From positions 62,001 through 126,000 of the forward strand of contig JAIUNI010000014.1 in NCBI GenBank assembly GCA_020161935.1: a DNA stretch of 64,000 nt, given 5' to 3'. The notes under the pieces are model-generated. The model had not been told where the DNA came from, searched no databases, and saw only the letters and a program-made list of their open reading frames with translations. This DNA comes from Chloroflexota bacterium (GTDB lineage Bacteria > Chloroflexota > Anaerolineae > Aggregatilineales > Phototrophicaceae). Below, piece by piece: positions 35,601 through 42,416 of the stretch (positions are counted from its first letter, which is position 1; each line of letters starts with the position of its first letter). The translations under genes were made by a program, and so were the position numbers.

Positions 35601-35946
35601 GCAGCAGGAACACCAACCAGCGTGCCTGCGTCAGCACCAGCCCGACCCGCAGCACCACGCTTACGCCAATGAGAACGCTCAGGTTGACGATCAGCAGCCG
35701 CGACAGAGGCACGTGGTCGTCCAGCCGCAGGTAGCCGAACGCCAGCAGCGATACGCCGACCGCGATGCCGATGTAGGTGTAGGGGATGCCTTCCGAACCG
35801 AACGTGTCGATGAACAGGGCGTAGCTGGCGGTTTGCGTCAGCACGAAGCCGATGCCCATAAAGAAGTACAGGGCAAAGATCAGCCCGACCACATGACCTT
35901 CGCCCGCTTGAATATTGAAGAATGCCCCGATGCGCTGTCTATTCAT
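32638..35946 (-). CDS. MFS/nucleotide-translocase-like membrane protein fused to HEAT repeats and a cyclic-nucleotide-binding domain
   Basis: 1102 residues. The N-terminal part (about 1-430) has around twelve hydrophobic helices and resembles the ATP/ADP-translocase-like MFS group (GIGFVLTQTASYALFIDTFG, LINFGKIIIWSLVGSLFDVRQ with KRLFG). About 440-900 is a run of HEAT-type helical repeats (VPELLGHPSARVRGEALEYI, PVRRAALTAAGKIKHP). About 925-1040 is a cyclic-nucleotide-binding domain: GEVIFNKGDLGNSLYMIVSG and FGEMALLDPAPRIASVTA, the phosphate-binding cassette. The tail is charged. It is probably a membrane transporter or sensor gated by a cyclic nucleotide; the substrate is unknown. No partner genes adjoin it. 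Similar architectures are frequent in Chloroflexota. Confidence 0.88.
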   Translation of the reverse strand: MNRQRIGAFFNIQAGEGHVVGLIFALYFFMGIGFVLTQTASYALFIDTFGSEGIPYTYIGIAVGVSLLAFGYLRLDDHVPLSRLLIVNLSVLIGVSVVLRVGLVLTQARWLVFLLPIWEFALINFGKIIIWSLVGSLFDVRQSKRLFGLLTSGRWLAVAVGGLLVPLLVLLVGTTNLLWLAVVSLSVALALLVRVLRAYPQAFAKPVPLPDVTNPAPTQNSKSRSLLKNPFIVLIFIEAFIWIMAYFVNDNIYYIETARQYTNADELASVLGLLSSVAGFLTLLSGLFFTGPFISRFGVQTSVRVTPLLVDLLILAFAVVGTFFYNGQVVFVLAIVARTVNTFMSETFEVTSLRILVQPLPTDQRVRVSAVSDGIIEPLAIGTAGVLMVLIVDVLDLSSTQLAYLFLLIGIGWFAATSSLARRYRVVLTEALERRWLGQALPLTIDRSTVSILKPFLRDKHPEAVIYALHVLAESGEEQLVRDTVPELLGHPSARVRGEALEYIERLRMTAALPRVQQLLQTETDIHFREYGLRALAALDPQQAQPAVITALDAPEIPVRRGALVAMIRYGVGHAAVKAEAKLLALAAQADTPGKVLAAEVIGEVGLANYHHALEGLLKATAVPVRRAALTAAGKIKHPRLWPLVIEALAVPTTRVQAQAALVAGSDAALPAIRAAMADSQSSREVLMALARACGQMTNRASLDILTDRMKAYDPEVRTQVIMALSQRGYHAHDMRKIQSQIRYEADFYTRLLATVRDLGSGDGASLLKDALGAMARQTGDRILYLMGFIYDPATILRAREALLYGSGAVQATGLEILDTYADNQSKAYILPIFEDLPEGKRLEALSRALPQQTLTREGRILELLARPPTPWINVCALYAAGRLMIEGSRPLLPAAMNAADGLTRETARHTLDRLNKGIQGDKRMLSTIEKVIVLKTVGIFAKTPDEVLADVAGLLEEAHYASGEVIFNKGDLGNSLYMIVSGKVRVHDNNYTLNRLAERQVFGEMALLDPAPRIASVTALEDTHVFRLRQEAFYELLDNRGEVARGIIRVLTGYLRSWVENADLRMIQQSAAKTVPLPIKREADGSWKPETKGEEDLTQRQ

Positions 35947-36043
35947 AAGCTAGCTCTCGATGCTGTACACACGGGCGAGGGTGTTGCAGAAATATAATTT
36001 TAACGTTTAATGTCGAATAAAGGGAATTGTTCGACAGCCCCGC

Positions 36044-36049
36044 TATAAT
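36044..36049 (+). promoter_or_regulatory. -10 box before the TIR gene
   Basis: TATAAT at 36044-36049, 30 bases before the GTG start, in the short region between divergent genes. The -35 region is not a good match. Confidence 0.35.
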
Positions 36050-36078
36050 GAGTACAAAAATCACTCTGCGGAGGTCGT

Positions 36079-36327
36079 GTGGCGGACGTTTTTATTTCTT
36101 ATTCCCGTAAAAATAGCGACTTTATTCATAAGCTCGATGACGCGCTGACGGCAGCCGGACGCGATGTCTGGGTCGATTGGCAGGACATCGCCCGGGGTGA
36201 GGATTGGTGGCGTTCGATTCAAATCGGCATCGACAGTTCCGATACCGCGCTGATTGTCATCACCGAAAATTGGCTCGTCAGCGAGATTTGCCACAGCGGA
36301 CGGCTCATCGTAGGGGAGGGTCTGTGA
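36079..36327 (+). CDS. Truncated TIR-domain protein
   Basis: 82 residues from GTG 36079, with GGAGG at 36070-36074. The sequence is a TIR_2 N-terminal part: VFISYSRKNSDFIHKLDDAL, GRDVWVDWQDIARGEDWWR, IQIGIDSSDTALIVITENWL, then SEIC where the family's catalytic-Glu and later helices should follow. It stops after SGRLIVGEGL, so about 50-60 residues of a normal TIR fold, and any partner domain, are missing. TIR proteins act in NAD-consuming defence or as scaffolds; this one is probably a non-functional remnant. A terminator hairpin follows 25 bases later, so the 3' part was lost by deletion rather than by a point stop with a readable remainder. Confidence 0.72.
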   Translation: MADVFISYSRKNSDFIHKLDDALTAAGRDVWVDWQDIARGEDWWRSIQIGIDSSDTALIVITENWLVSEICHSGRLIVGEGL

Positions 36328-36351
36328 ACCTCCTGCCTCCTCCACAAATCA

Positions 36352-36381
36352 AAAAGCGGTGAACTCTTGTCCACCGCTTTT
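36352..36381. terminator. Bidirectional terminator between TIR remnant and NGG-repeat gene
   Basis: AAAAGCGGTG pairs with CACCGCTTTT around a 10-base loop, with A and T runs on both sides. It can end transcripts from both convergent genes. Confidence 0.8.
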
Positions 36382-36402
36382 CGTTTGCTGCTCGGTTGAG
36401 GC

Positions 36403-37719
36403 TTATTTTGTGTAAGTGACCACCAGCCGGATGGCGTTGGCCGCGCCGCCTTCGTAAGCGTTCAATTCGCGGTAGCTCATGCCGCTGCCCGTACCCTTGA
36501 TGACGACCGTGAGCGGTGCGCCCGTTTGCCACGCCGGGTAGTTGACGACTTCCTGCACCACCGTCTTAATATCGGTCAGCGTGTGCCATGCGTTCGCGTT
36601 CCATGTCGCGCTGGAGGCATAGGTCGCGCGGCTGCTGGTCAGTGAGCGCTGCGACGGCTTGCTGCTGCTGGAGAAGGCCGCGCTGTTGGCCGCCAGTTCA
36701 CCACCGATGTTGATGCTGATGCCGACCGTTTGGGTTCGGGTGCTGTAGAACTGAAGTTGTGCCGCGTTGATGACCGCGCCCTTCGGAATATTGATGTTCA
36801 CGAAGCGCAGCCCCAGATACGTGTTCGGCGTACCAGCGTTACCGATGCCCAACTGCGGGTACGAGAGGACAAAGGTGCTGTCGACTTCGTTCACATCGTT
36901 CCCACCCGTGCTAATCGTATAGGTGACGGTGGTGGTCGTCGGGGCAGGGTTCGTGGGGGCGGGTGTCGCCGTCGGCGGCGGGTTGGTCGGGGCAGGGGTG
37001 GAGGTCGCGGCTGCACCACTGGCTTCGTTGCGGAACTCCTCAAAGTTCGTCCATGTGTAGTTCTTACCCGCAATTGTGGCACTGCCGCTGGCCGGGGACT
37101 TGCCCGCTAAGGCGCTGGCGACCTGTGCTGCGCTGGCGCTGGTGTTGAAGCGGAAGATCAGCGCATCGGTGCCGGGGCCGCCTTCCAACAGCAGCCGGTT
37201 ATCCGAGCCGCCGCTGCTGCCGTCCATGATTACCACGGTGTCGTTGCCGCCCTCGCCGTTGATCGTGCCGTTGACCGTCCCATAGTTGACGATGATGTCA
37301 TTTCCACCCGCGCCGGTGGCTTCGTCACCCATGATGTTGTTCTGCACGTAGCCGTAGTTGTAAATGGTGTCATTCCCACCGTTGCCCGCCGTCCAGTCAC
37401 CGGCGATGCTGGCGGTTACTGTCCCGTAGTTATAAATCGTGTCGTGTCCGCCGTTGCCACCGCCCCGGTAATCGTGGGTTTTGCTGCCGTCACCGTCGAT
37501 GTCCACCGTGGATACACCTGCGGCCTGTGTCAGGATGTCGTCGCCGAGGTCGCCGTCAAATTGGTCGTCGTCGTTATTGGCCTGCGGCGGTGTAATATCG
37601 CACACCAGCGTATTGTTACCCGTGTTACCATCGGGGCAGCCGGACGCGCCCTGCACGGTCAATACTGGAAGAATGATCAGCGCGGCGATGCCTAGTCCGA
37701 AAGTGAGATATGTTTTCAT
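36403..37719 (-). CDS. Secreted NGGxD-repeat protein with C-terminal DNRLRE-like beta domain
   Basis: 438 residues from ATG 37719, chosen because a clean signal peptide (MKTYLTFGLGIAALIILPVL, cut near VQGA) starts there; the 32 residues upstream look non-coding. Residues about 35-150 hold five units of the type GGNDTIYNYGTV, reminiscent of RTX-like beta-roll repeats and possibly calcium-binding. An Ala/Pro/Thr linker (APTNPPPTATPAPTNP) follows, then a jelly-roll-like domain (about 265-438) with TYLGLRFVNINIPKGAVI and IKTVVQEVVNYPAW, the DNRLRE/CBM96-like pattern. It is probably exported or surface-bound, perhaps sugar-binding. The 5' leader holds a terminator-like hairpin. Confidence 0.8.
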   Translation of the reverse strand: MKTYLTFGLGIAALIILPVLTVQGASGCPDGNTGNNTLVCDITPPQANNDDDQFDGDLGDDILTQAAGVSTVDIDGDGSKTHDYRGGGNGGHDTIYNYGTVTASIAGDWTAGNGGNDTIYNYGYVQNNIMGDEATGAGGNDIIVNYGTVNGTINGEGGNDTVVIMDGSSGGSDNRLLLEGGPGTDALIFRFNTSASAAQVASALAGKSPASGSATIAGKNYTWTNFEEFRNEASGAAATSTPAPTNPPPTATPAPTNPAPTTTTVTYTISTGGNDVNEVDSTFVLSYPQLGIGNAGTPNTYLGLRFVNINIPKGAVINAAQLQFYSTRTQTVGISINIGGELAANSAAFSSSSKPSQRSLTSSRATYASSATWNANAWHTLTDIKTVVQEVVNYPAWQTGAPLTVVIKGTGSGMSYRELNAYEGGAANAIRLVVTYTK

Positions 37720-37749
37720 CGTCGTGTTTGCCTCAACTGCTCGGTAAAA

Positions 37750-37775
37750 ATAAACCCGTCTTTTCGGGCGGGTGG
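37750..37775 (-). promoter_or_regulatory. Terminator-like hairpin in the leader of the NGG-repeat gene
   Basis: On the minus strand CCCGCCCGAAAAGACGGG is followed by TTTATTTTTACC, a stem with a T-rich tail 30 bases before the start codon. No gene lies upstream on this strand, so it could be an attenuator or part of a riboswitch. I do not recognise a known aptamer upstream (37776-37920). Confidence 0.4.
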
Positions 37776-38675
37776 AATGCTTAACAGCTATCGAACAGAA
37801 CACTGCAAAATCCATTACTGAACCGGGATTTTGGCGTTACAGGATTGCTTGTTTTGCCAGCAGTATACGGGCGAGGGGAGTGGTTTCACATCAGCGGAAC
37901 GGCTTAACTTTTTTTGACCACATGGCCTAGCCATTCTTAGCTTGTTAGCCGAGAAACGCGCTTTTTATGGCAGTGGTTTTAAGCCATTTGAGGTCGTCAC
38001 ATATCGCGGTGGGTGAGCCATATCTCGACAAGCGGCGACCTATTCTCGCCTGAAGGGTTAGAAAATTGATCGTGGCACCTTGTTGATTAGCGACTTGCTG
38101 ATCGGCGGCGAGGGATATCACCAGAGCAGTAGGCTATGAGGCCAAATTTTCAGACAAAAAGCGGCTATTTCGCCCGCACTTTTCTCAGCACTGACCGCGC
38201 TCTTTTATTTTTTTCGGTAGTGGTCATAGGGTAAGTGATGTTTGTACTTTCAAATACCTAATTGATTCACATTGTAGGGACGAAATAATGGTGATTTACA
38301 AATGAGCGTGGTAAATAATTGGAGACGCTGACACGCGCCTTTGAAGCCGCTCTAGCAGGCTTGTCTGGTGATCAGCATGATGGCTTATGGTGATTTACGA
38401 ATTAGCATGGTAAATAATTGGAGGCGCTGACACGCGCCTTTGAAGCCGCTTTAGCAGGCTTGTCTGGTGATCAGCATGATGGCTTTAGCCTCATGCGGCG
38501 TAACCCGACCAATTACCATTTTAATAAGTAAACAACCATCATCGCGTCCGCGCCACCGTTTCACACAGACCACTTACTTTGTAACCACCCCCCTGTCAAG
38601 GTGACTAGCCCCAAATCAAGCCATTCGGGTGATGTGGCAAATCGGGTTCAGCGCATAGGATTGGCTGAAGATTCA

Positions 38676-38721
38676 AAAGTGACCGAAACTTTTTGCAGCG
38701 GCGAGAGACTGTACCGGTGTG
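38676..38721 (+). promoter_or_regulatory. ECF-type promoter block, copy 1
   Basis: CCGAAAC, 21 bases, then GTACCGGTGT, with GCAGCGG and AGACT kept inside. It matches copy 2 (42343-42388) in sequence and exact spacing although the genes behind them differ. The GAAC-like -35 and the nearby ECF sigma gene make a shared ECF promoter likely. Confidence 0.5.
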
Positions 38722-38755
38722 AGCGATTTTTAACGACACCGTTGAGGACTGCCTG

Positions 38756-40300
38756 ATGGATACACCCTTTACGTCTACTTTGATCGGACAACCGTCCCGT
38801 TCGCGTTTAAGCGCGTTCCAGTGGCGGGTTTGGCTGCCGCCCGTTTTCCTGTTCGGGGCCGGCTTCGGCGTGGCGCTGGCGCTGCTGCTGGCGACCAGCG
38901 GCTTCGTGAGCAACGATGATTATTACCACGCGCGGATCGCGGCGCAGATCATGGCACAGGGTCGGCTGCGGGTGGACTTCCCGTGGCTGCCGCTGACGAT
39001 ATTGAACGACAATGCCTTCGTGGATCACCATCTGCTCTACCACCTGTACCTCGCGCCGTGGATGACATGGGGCGGGGTGCCGGGCGCGAAGGTGGCGCAG
39101 GCGCTGGTGGTCGGCGGGCTGCTAGTGGCGGTGTGGGTGCTGCTGCGGTCGCTGGGTGTGCGGCTGGCTGCCGTGTGGACGCTGGGTTTGCTGGCGGTAT
39201 CCGCACCGTTCCTCTACCGAATGCTGATGGTGCGGACGCAGGCGGCGGCGGTGCTGCTGGTCGTGGTCAGCTTATACCTGCTGTTCCAGAAGCGCTGCCG
39301 CTGGTTGATCGTGTTGGGGTTCGCCTTTACATGGTTATATAACGGTTTCGTGCTGCTGCCGCTGGTGGTGTTCCTGTACGGCGCGGCGGTGTTCATGACC
39401 GAACGGCGCTTGGTGTGGAAGCCGCTGGCCTTCGTGCTGCTGGGGACGGCGCTCGGCTTGGTCATCAACCCGTACTTCCCGCAGAACATCAGCTTCATCG
39501 TCAACCACCTCGGCGAGAAGGTTGATCTGGAGGGCAGCATCCGCGTCGGCAACGAGTGGTATCCCTACACGACACGGGCGCTGCTGGAAAACTCGCTGGG
39601 TGCGCTGCTGGTGATGGGGGCAGGGCTGCTCGCGCCGGGTTTGCGCCAGCGCGGGCGGGATGCCGCCGAGACGACGCTGCTGCTGGTGGCCTTCATCACC
39701 CTGTACATGCTGTTCGAGTCACGGCGCTTCGTCGAGTACTTTCCGGCGTTCGCGCTGCTGTTCGGCGCGGCGGCCATCGGGCGAGAGGGTATCGACTGGC
39801 AGGCGTATATTCCCGCGCGGCTGCGGAAACCGGCGCTCCTGCGCTTGTATCCGCTCGTTCTTCTGCTGCCGGTGCTGGTGCTGGGGGCGCGCACCGTGAC
39901 CAGCGCCCGTGAGGATGTGCTAGGCGCGGCGGATGTGGGTTATATGGCAGGGGCGGCGGCGTGGCTGCAAGCCAATACACCCGCTGGCAGTTTGGTGTTC
40001 CAAACCGATTGGGACGACTTCACCTACCTGTACTTCCATAACACCCACAATACTTATCTCGTCGGGCTTGATCCCACCTATTTACAGGTGGAAGACCCCA
40101 ACCTGTGGAACATCTGGGTGCCGATTACGCAGGGCATGGTCGAGCGTCCCTCGGTGCTGATCCGTGAACGCTTCGGCGCGGCCTATGTCGTCAGTGACAA
40201 GCAGCATGAGGCATTCATGACCAGCGCGAACGGCGACCCTGATATGATGCTGGTGTATGAAGACGCGGACAGCATGGTATGGCAGGTGGCTGAGGGATAA
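38756..40300 (+). CDS. Polytopic membrane protein, GT-C/oligosaccharyltransferase-like
   Basis: 514 residues with about ten hydrophobic helices. The first loop has SNDDYYHARIAAQIMAQG, resembling the DxxYY(H) acidic motif of GT-C enzymes (STT3/PglB, PMT), then DHHLLYHLYLAPW. The C-terminal part (about 400-514) is a soluble domain with WLQANTPAGSLVFQTDWDDF and DPTYLQVEDPNLW. GT-C enzymes move sugars from lipid carriers onto proteins or lipids outside the membrane. The family is suggested, not certain; it could be a membrane protein of unknown use. It stands alone behind the first ECF-type block, so it may belong to that regulon. GAGG lies about 11 bases before ATG. Confidence 0.72.
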   Translation: MDTPFTSTLIGQPSRSRLSAFQWRVWLPPVFLFGAGFGVALALLLATSGFVSNDDYYHARIAAQIMAQGRLRVDFPWLPLTILNDNAFVDHHLLYHLYLAPWMTWGGVPGAKVAQALVVGGLLVAVWVLLRSLGVRLAAVWTLGLLAVSAPFLYRMLMVRTQAAAVLLVVVSLYLLFQKRCRWLIVLGFAFTWLYNGFVLLPLVVFLYGAAVFMTERRLVWKPLAFVLLGTALGLVINPYFPQNISFIVNHLGEKVDLEGSIRVGNEWYPYTTRALLENSLGALLVMGAGLLAPGLRQRGRDAAETTLLLVAFITLYMLFESRRFVEYFPAFALLFGAAAIGREGIDWQAYIPARLRKPALLRLYPLVLLLPVLVLGARTVTSAREDVLGAADVGYMAGAAAWLQANTPAGSLVFQTDWDDFTYLYFHNTHNTYLVGLDPTYLQVEDPNLWNIWVPITQGMVERPSVLIRERFGAAYVVSDKQHEAFMTSANGDPDMMLVYEDADSMVWQVAEG

Positions 40301-40626
40301 GGTTTTGAGGTTTGTGACGGTGGGCGCACAGCCGTGTACCCCTACGCAGGTGTGCAGACGGTGTGCGTAGGGACGCGATATATCGCGTCCGAGTCTCCCT
40401 CCACAACCAAATTTTGTGGGTTGGTGGCGTGGATGTCTCTACGCAGGCGTGCAGACGGTGTGCGTAGGGACGCGAGACAGCGCGTCCGTTATGACCCAAT
40501 ACAGAATATTCAGACAGGCTCTTATCGCGTCCCTACATCAAAAATTCAGAACAGAGCCTTTGAATTTCGCATTTTTGTAGGGACGGCACGTCCGAAATAT
40601 TTAATGAGCATAACGACAGATTTCTT
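40301..40626. repeat. Gap with four GTAG-type hairpins
   Basis: No gene. Hairpins: GGGCGCACAGCCGTGTACCCC (about 40323-40343, GTAG on minus), GTAG + GGACGCGATATATCGCGTCC (about 40368-40390), GTAG + GGACGCGAGACAGCGCGTCC (about 40467-40488), GTAG + GGACGGCACGTCC (about 40577-40592). AT-rich DNA before the sigma gene shows no clear promoter. Confidence 0.65.
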
Positions 40627-41196
40627 ATGATCGTAATCGTATTGCCAGACATCGCCGATGAGCAGCGGCTTTTGCGGGATGCCAAAGGTAAAAACCAAGA
40701 GTCGCTGCGGGTGATTTACGAACGCTACTTCCCGCCGGTGTACCAATTTATCCGGCTGCGGGTGAACGACCGCGAACAGGCGCGGGACATCGCGGCGGAT
40801 GTGTTCGTGGATTTTTTCGTCGCGCTGCGCGGCAGCCGTGCGCCGCATACCAGCCTGCGGGCGTGGTTGTTCCGGGTGGCGCGAAACAAGCTGGTTGACC
40901 ATTACGGCAGGGAGAAGCAGTTCCCGCTGGCGACGCTGGACGAGTGGATTCCGGCGGGCGGCGACAACGAGCCGGAAAGCGCGTTTTTCCAAACGGTGGA
41001 TGTGGAGCATGTGCGGCGGGCGATGCGGATGCTGGCGGCAGAGCAGCAGGAGGTATTGGTACTGCGGTTCGGGCAGGGGTTGAGCCTACAAGAAACCGCT
41101 GACTTGATGGATAAAAGCACGAGCGCGATTAAGTCCCTTCAGTTTCGGTCTGTGGAGACGCTGCGTACGATTCTCATTGGGGAGCAAGCAGGGTAG
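40627..41196 (+). CDS. ECF-subfamily RNA polymerase sigma factor
   Basis: 189 residues. Region 2: LRVIYERYFPPVYQFIRLRV and ARDIAADVFVDFFVAL, with SLRAWLFRVARNKLVDHYGR. Region 4: RMLAAEQQEVLVLRFGQGLS then QETADLMDKSTSAIKSLQFR, an HTH. Region 3 is absent, as in ECF factors. It directs RNA polymerase to a small set of promoters. The next gene starts four bases after its stop and encodes a membrane protein that fits the anti-sigma place. The start is uncertain: no good ribosome site; TTG at 40642 is an alternative. Confidence 0.93.
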   Translation: MIVIVLPDIADEQRLLRDAKGKNQESLRVIYERYFPPVYQFIRLRVNDREQARDIAADVFVDFFVALRGSRAPHTSLRAWLFRVARNKLVDHYGREKQFPLATLDEWIPAGGDNEPESAFFQTVDVEHVRRAMRMLAAEQQEVLVLRFGQGLSLQETADLMDKSTSAIKSLQFRSVETLRTILIGEQAG

Positions 41197-41200
41197 CGAT

Positions 41201-42229
41201 ATGGCGCAACAATCCTTGATCGATGCTTTTGACGACTGCCTCAGCCGCATGGGGGCGGGCGAAACGCTGGACGACTGCCTGCTGCGGTATCCGGCCTATG
41301 CCAACCAACTGCGCCCGCTGCTGGAAACAAGCCTCGCCGTGCGCCAGATCCGCGTGCCACAGGCCGAACTGCTGCAAGACCAAGCCCTCGTTTGGGAACA
41401 GGTGATGAACACGCTGCCAGCGGCGGTGCAGCGTCGAAGGCGTGGGTTTCCACTAGGGCTGCTGGCGGCGGCTGTTTTGCTGCTGGCGCTCATCATGGGG
41501 ACGTGGTTCTTCCTGACGCGCCCCAAAGGCACACCCGAAGAACAGGTGATTACCCCAGCCGCGACAGTGACCGTGCTGCCCACGTTGAACCCGACCACGA
41601 CGGTCACACTGATGCCCAGCGCCACCACGACGGTCACACTGATGCCCAGCGCCACCACGACGGTCACGCTGATGCCGACCGCCACCACGACCGTCACACT
41701 GATGCCAAGCGCGACACCGACCGCGACCATCACACCCAGCCCGACGCTGACGCGCACACCGCTGCCCACGCTGACGGCGACCGCCACGTTTGCCCCCGGC
41801 TGCGGCGCACCGCTGACCGAGCAGGACGCGACGGCCCGCGTGATGGCGATCTACCCGAACACGACCATCACAGCCGTGTCGCAGGTGGTCAAGTTCAACA
41901 ACCAGCTCGTGTGGGAAGTAAAGACCAGTCACGGCATCGTGGTCAATATTGATGTCGCCTGCGGGGTCATCCTGACGATTGACCAACCGAACACCAATAC
42001 GGCGAACACGAATACCAACACCAACGATAACCAGAGCGGTTCACCTGCCAACAACAACACCTCCGGCGGTGGCAGTTCGAACGATAACGGCGGTTCGGTG
42101 AATGACAACACCGACGACCACGGCGGCAACGATAACGGTGGGAATGACAACGACGATGACCACGGTGGCAGCAGCGGCGGGAGTGGCAACAGCGGCTCCG
42201 GCGGGGGTGGGGACGACGATGATGATTAA
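41201..42229 (+). CDS. Membrane protein with DUF5667-like cytoplasmic part and outer PepSY-like domain (probable anti-sigma)
   Basis: 342 residues from ATG 41201. The cytoplasmic N-terminus (1-70: LIDAFDDCLSRMGAGETLDD, RYPAYANQLRPLLE) is of the kind found next to ECF factors in Chloroflexota. A membrane helix (about 86-106) follows, then Thr-rich repeats TTVTLMPSA, a PepSY-like outer domain (about 200-255: ATARVMAIYPNTTITAVSQV, LVWEVKTSHGIVVNID) and an Asn/Gly/Asp tail. It is probably the anti-sigma factor for the gene before it, with the PepSY part as sensor. The tail resembles the next gene's protein, so the two proteins may interact or share a cell-surface role. Regulation by membrane stress is inference. 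Confidence 0.8.
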   Translation: MAQQSLIDAFDDCLSRMGAGETLDDCLLRYPAYANQLRPLLETSLAVRQIRVPQAELLQDQALVWEQVMNTLPAAVQRRRRGFPLGLLAAAVLLLALIMGTWFFLTRPKGTPEEQVITPAATVTVLPTLNPTTTVTLMPSATTTVTLMPSATTTVTLMPTATTTVTLMPSATPTATITPSPTLTRTPLPTLTATATFAPGCGAPLTEQDATARVMAIYPNTTITAVSQVVKFNNQLVWEVKTSHGIVVNIDVACGVILTIDQPNTNTANTNTNTNDNQSGSPANNNTSGGGSSNDNGGSVNDNTDDHGGNDNGGNDNDDDHGGSSGGSGNSGSGGGGDDDDD

Positions 42230-42342
42230 GAAGCCGGTTGAAAATTAGGTTTGGGTTTCACCGGACGCGCTGTCTCGTGTCCCTACATCCCCCCAACACC
42301 ACGAGCGTAGGGACAGCAGACAGGCTGTCCGCTATTTTCAGA

Positions 42343-42388
42343 AAAAGTCACCGGAACCTTTTCAGCGGTTTGCAGACTGTATCGGTGT
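42343..42388 (+). promoter_or_regulatory. ECF-type promoter block, copy 2
   Basis: CCGGAAC, 21 bases, then GTATCGGTGT, 29 bases before the next ATG. It shares TTTTnCAGCGG and GACTGTA with copy 1 upstream of the GT-C-like gene. GGAAC is a usual -35 of ECF promoters. A GTAG hairpin (GGACAGCAGACAGGCTGTCC) lies just upstream. Confidence 0.55.
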
Positions 42389-42416
42389 AGGTCATTCAAT
42401 CATAGAAGGAGATGAC

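Larger units (their letters stand above)
37720..38755. repeat. About 1 kb gap: leader, then two tandem long copies of element B
   Basis: 37776-38270 is AT-rich DNA with no feature I can name. About 38290-38385 and 38386-38535 are two tandem copies of the long form of element B: GTGATTTACGAAT, GAGCATGGTAAATAATT, GACGCTGACACGCGCC, TTTGAAGCCGCTTTAGCAGG, GATCAGCATGATGGC; the second continues to the outer end ACCAATTACCATTTTAATAA. The first copy lacks its right half. 38676-38721 holds an ECF-type promoter block described separately. Confidence 0.65.

Noticed and set aside
34537..35997. Long plus-strand frame of 486 codons
   Set aside because: It lies wholly opposite the transporter-HEAT-CNBD gene and is rich in Gln/His/Arg, typical of an antisense frame.
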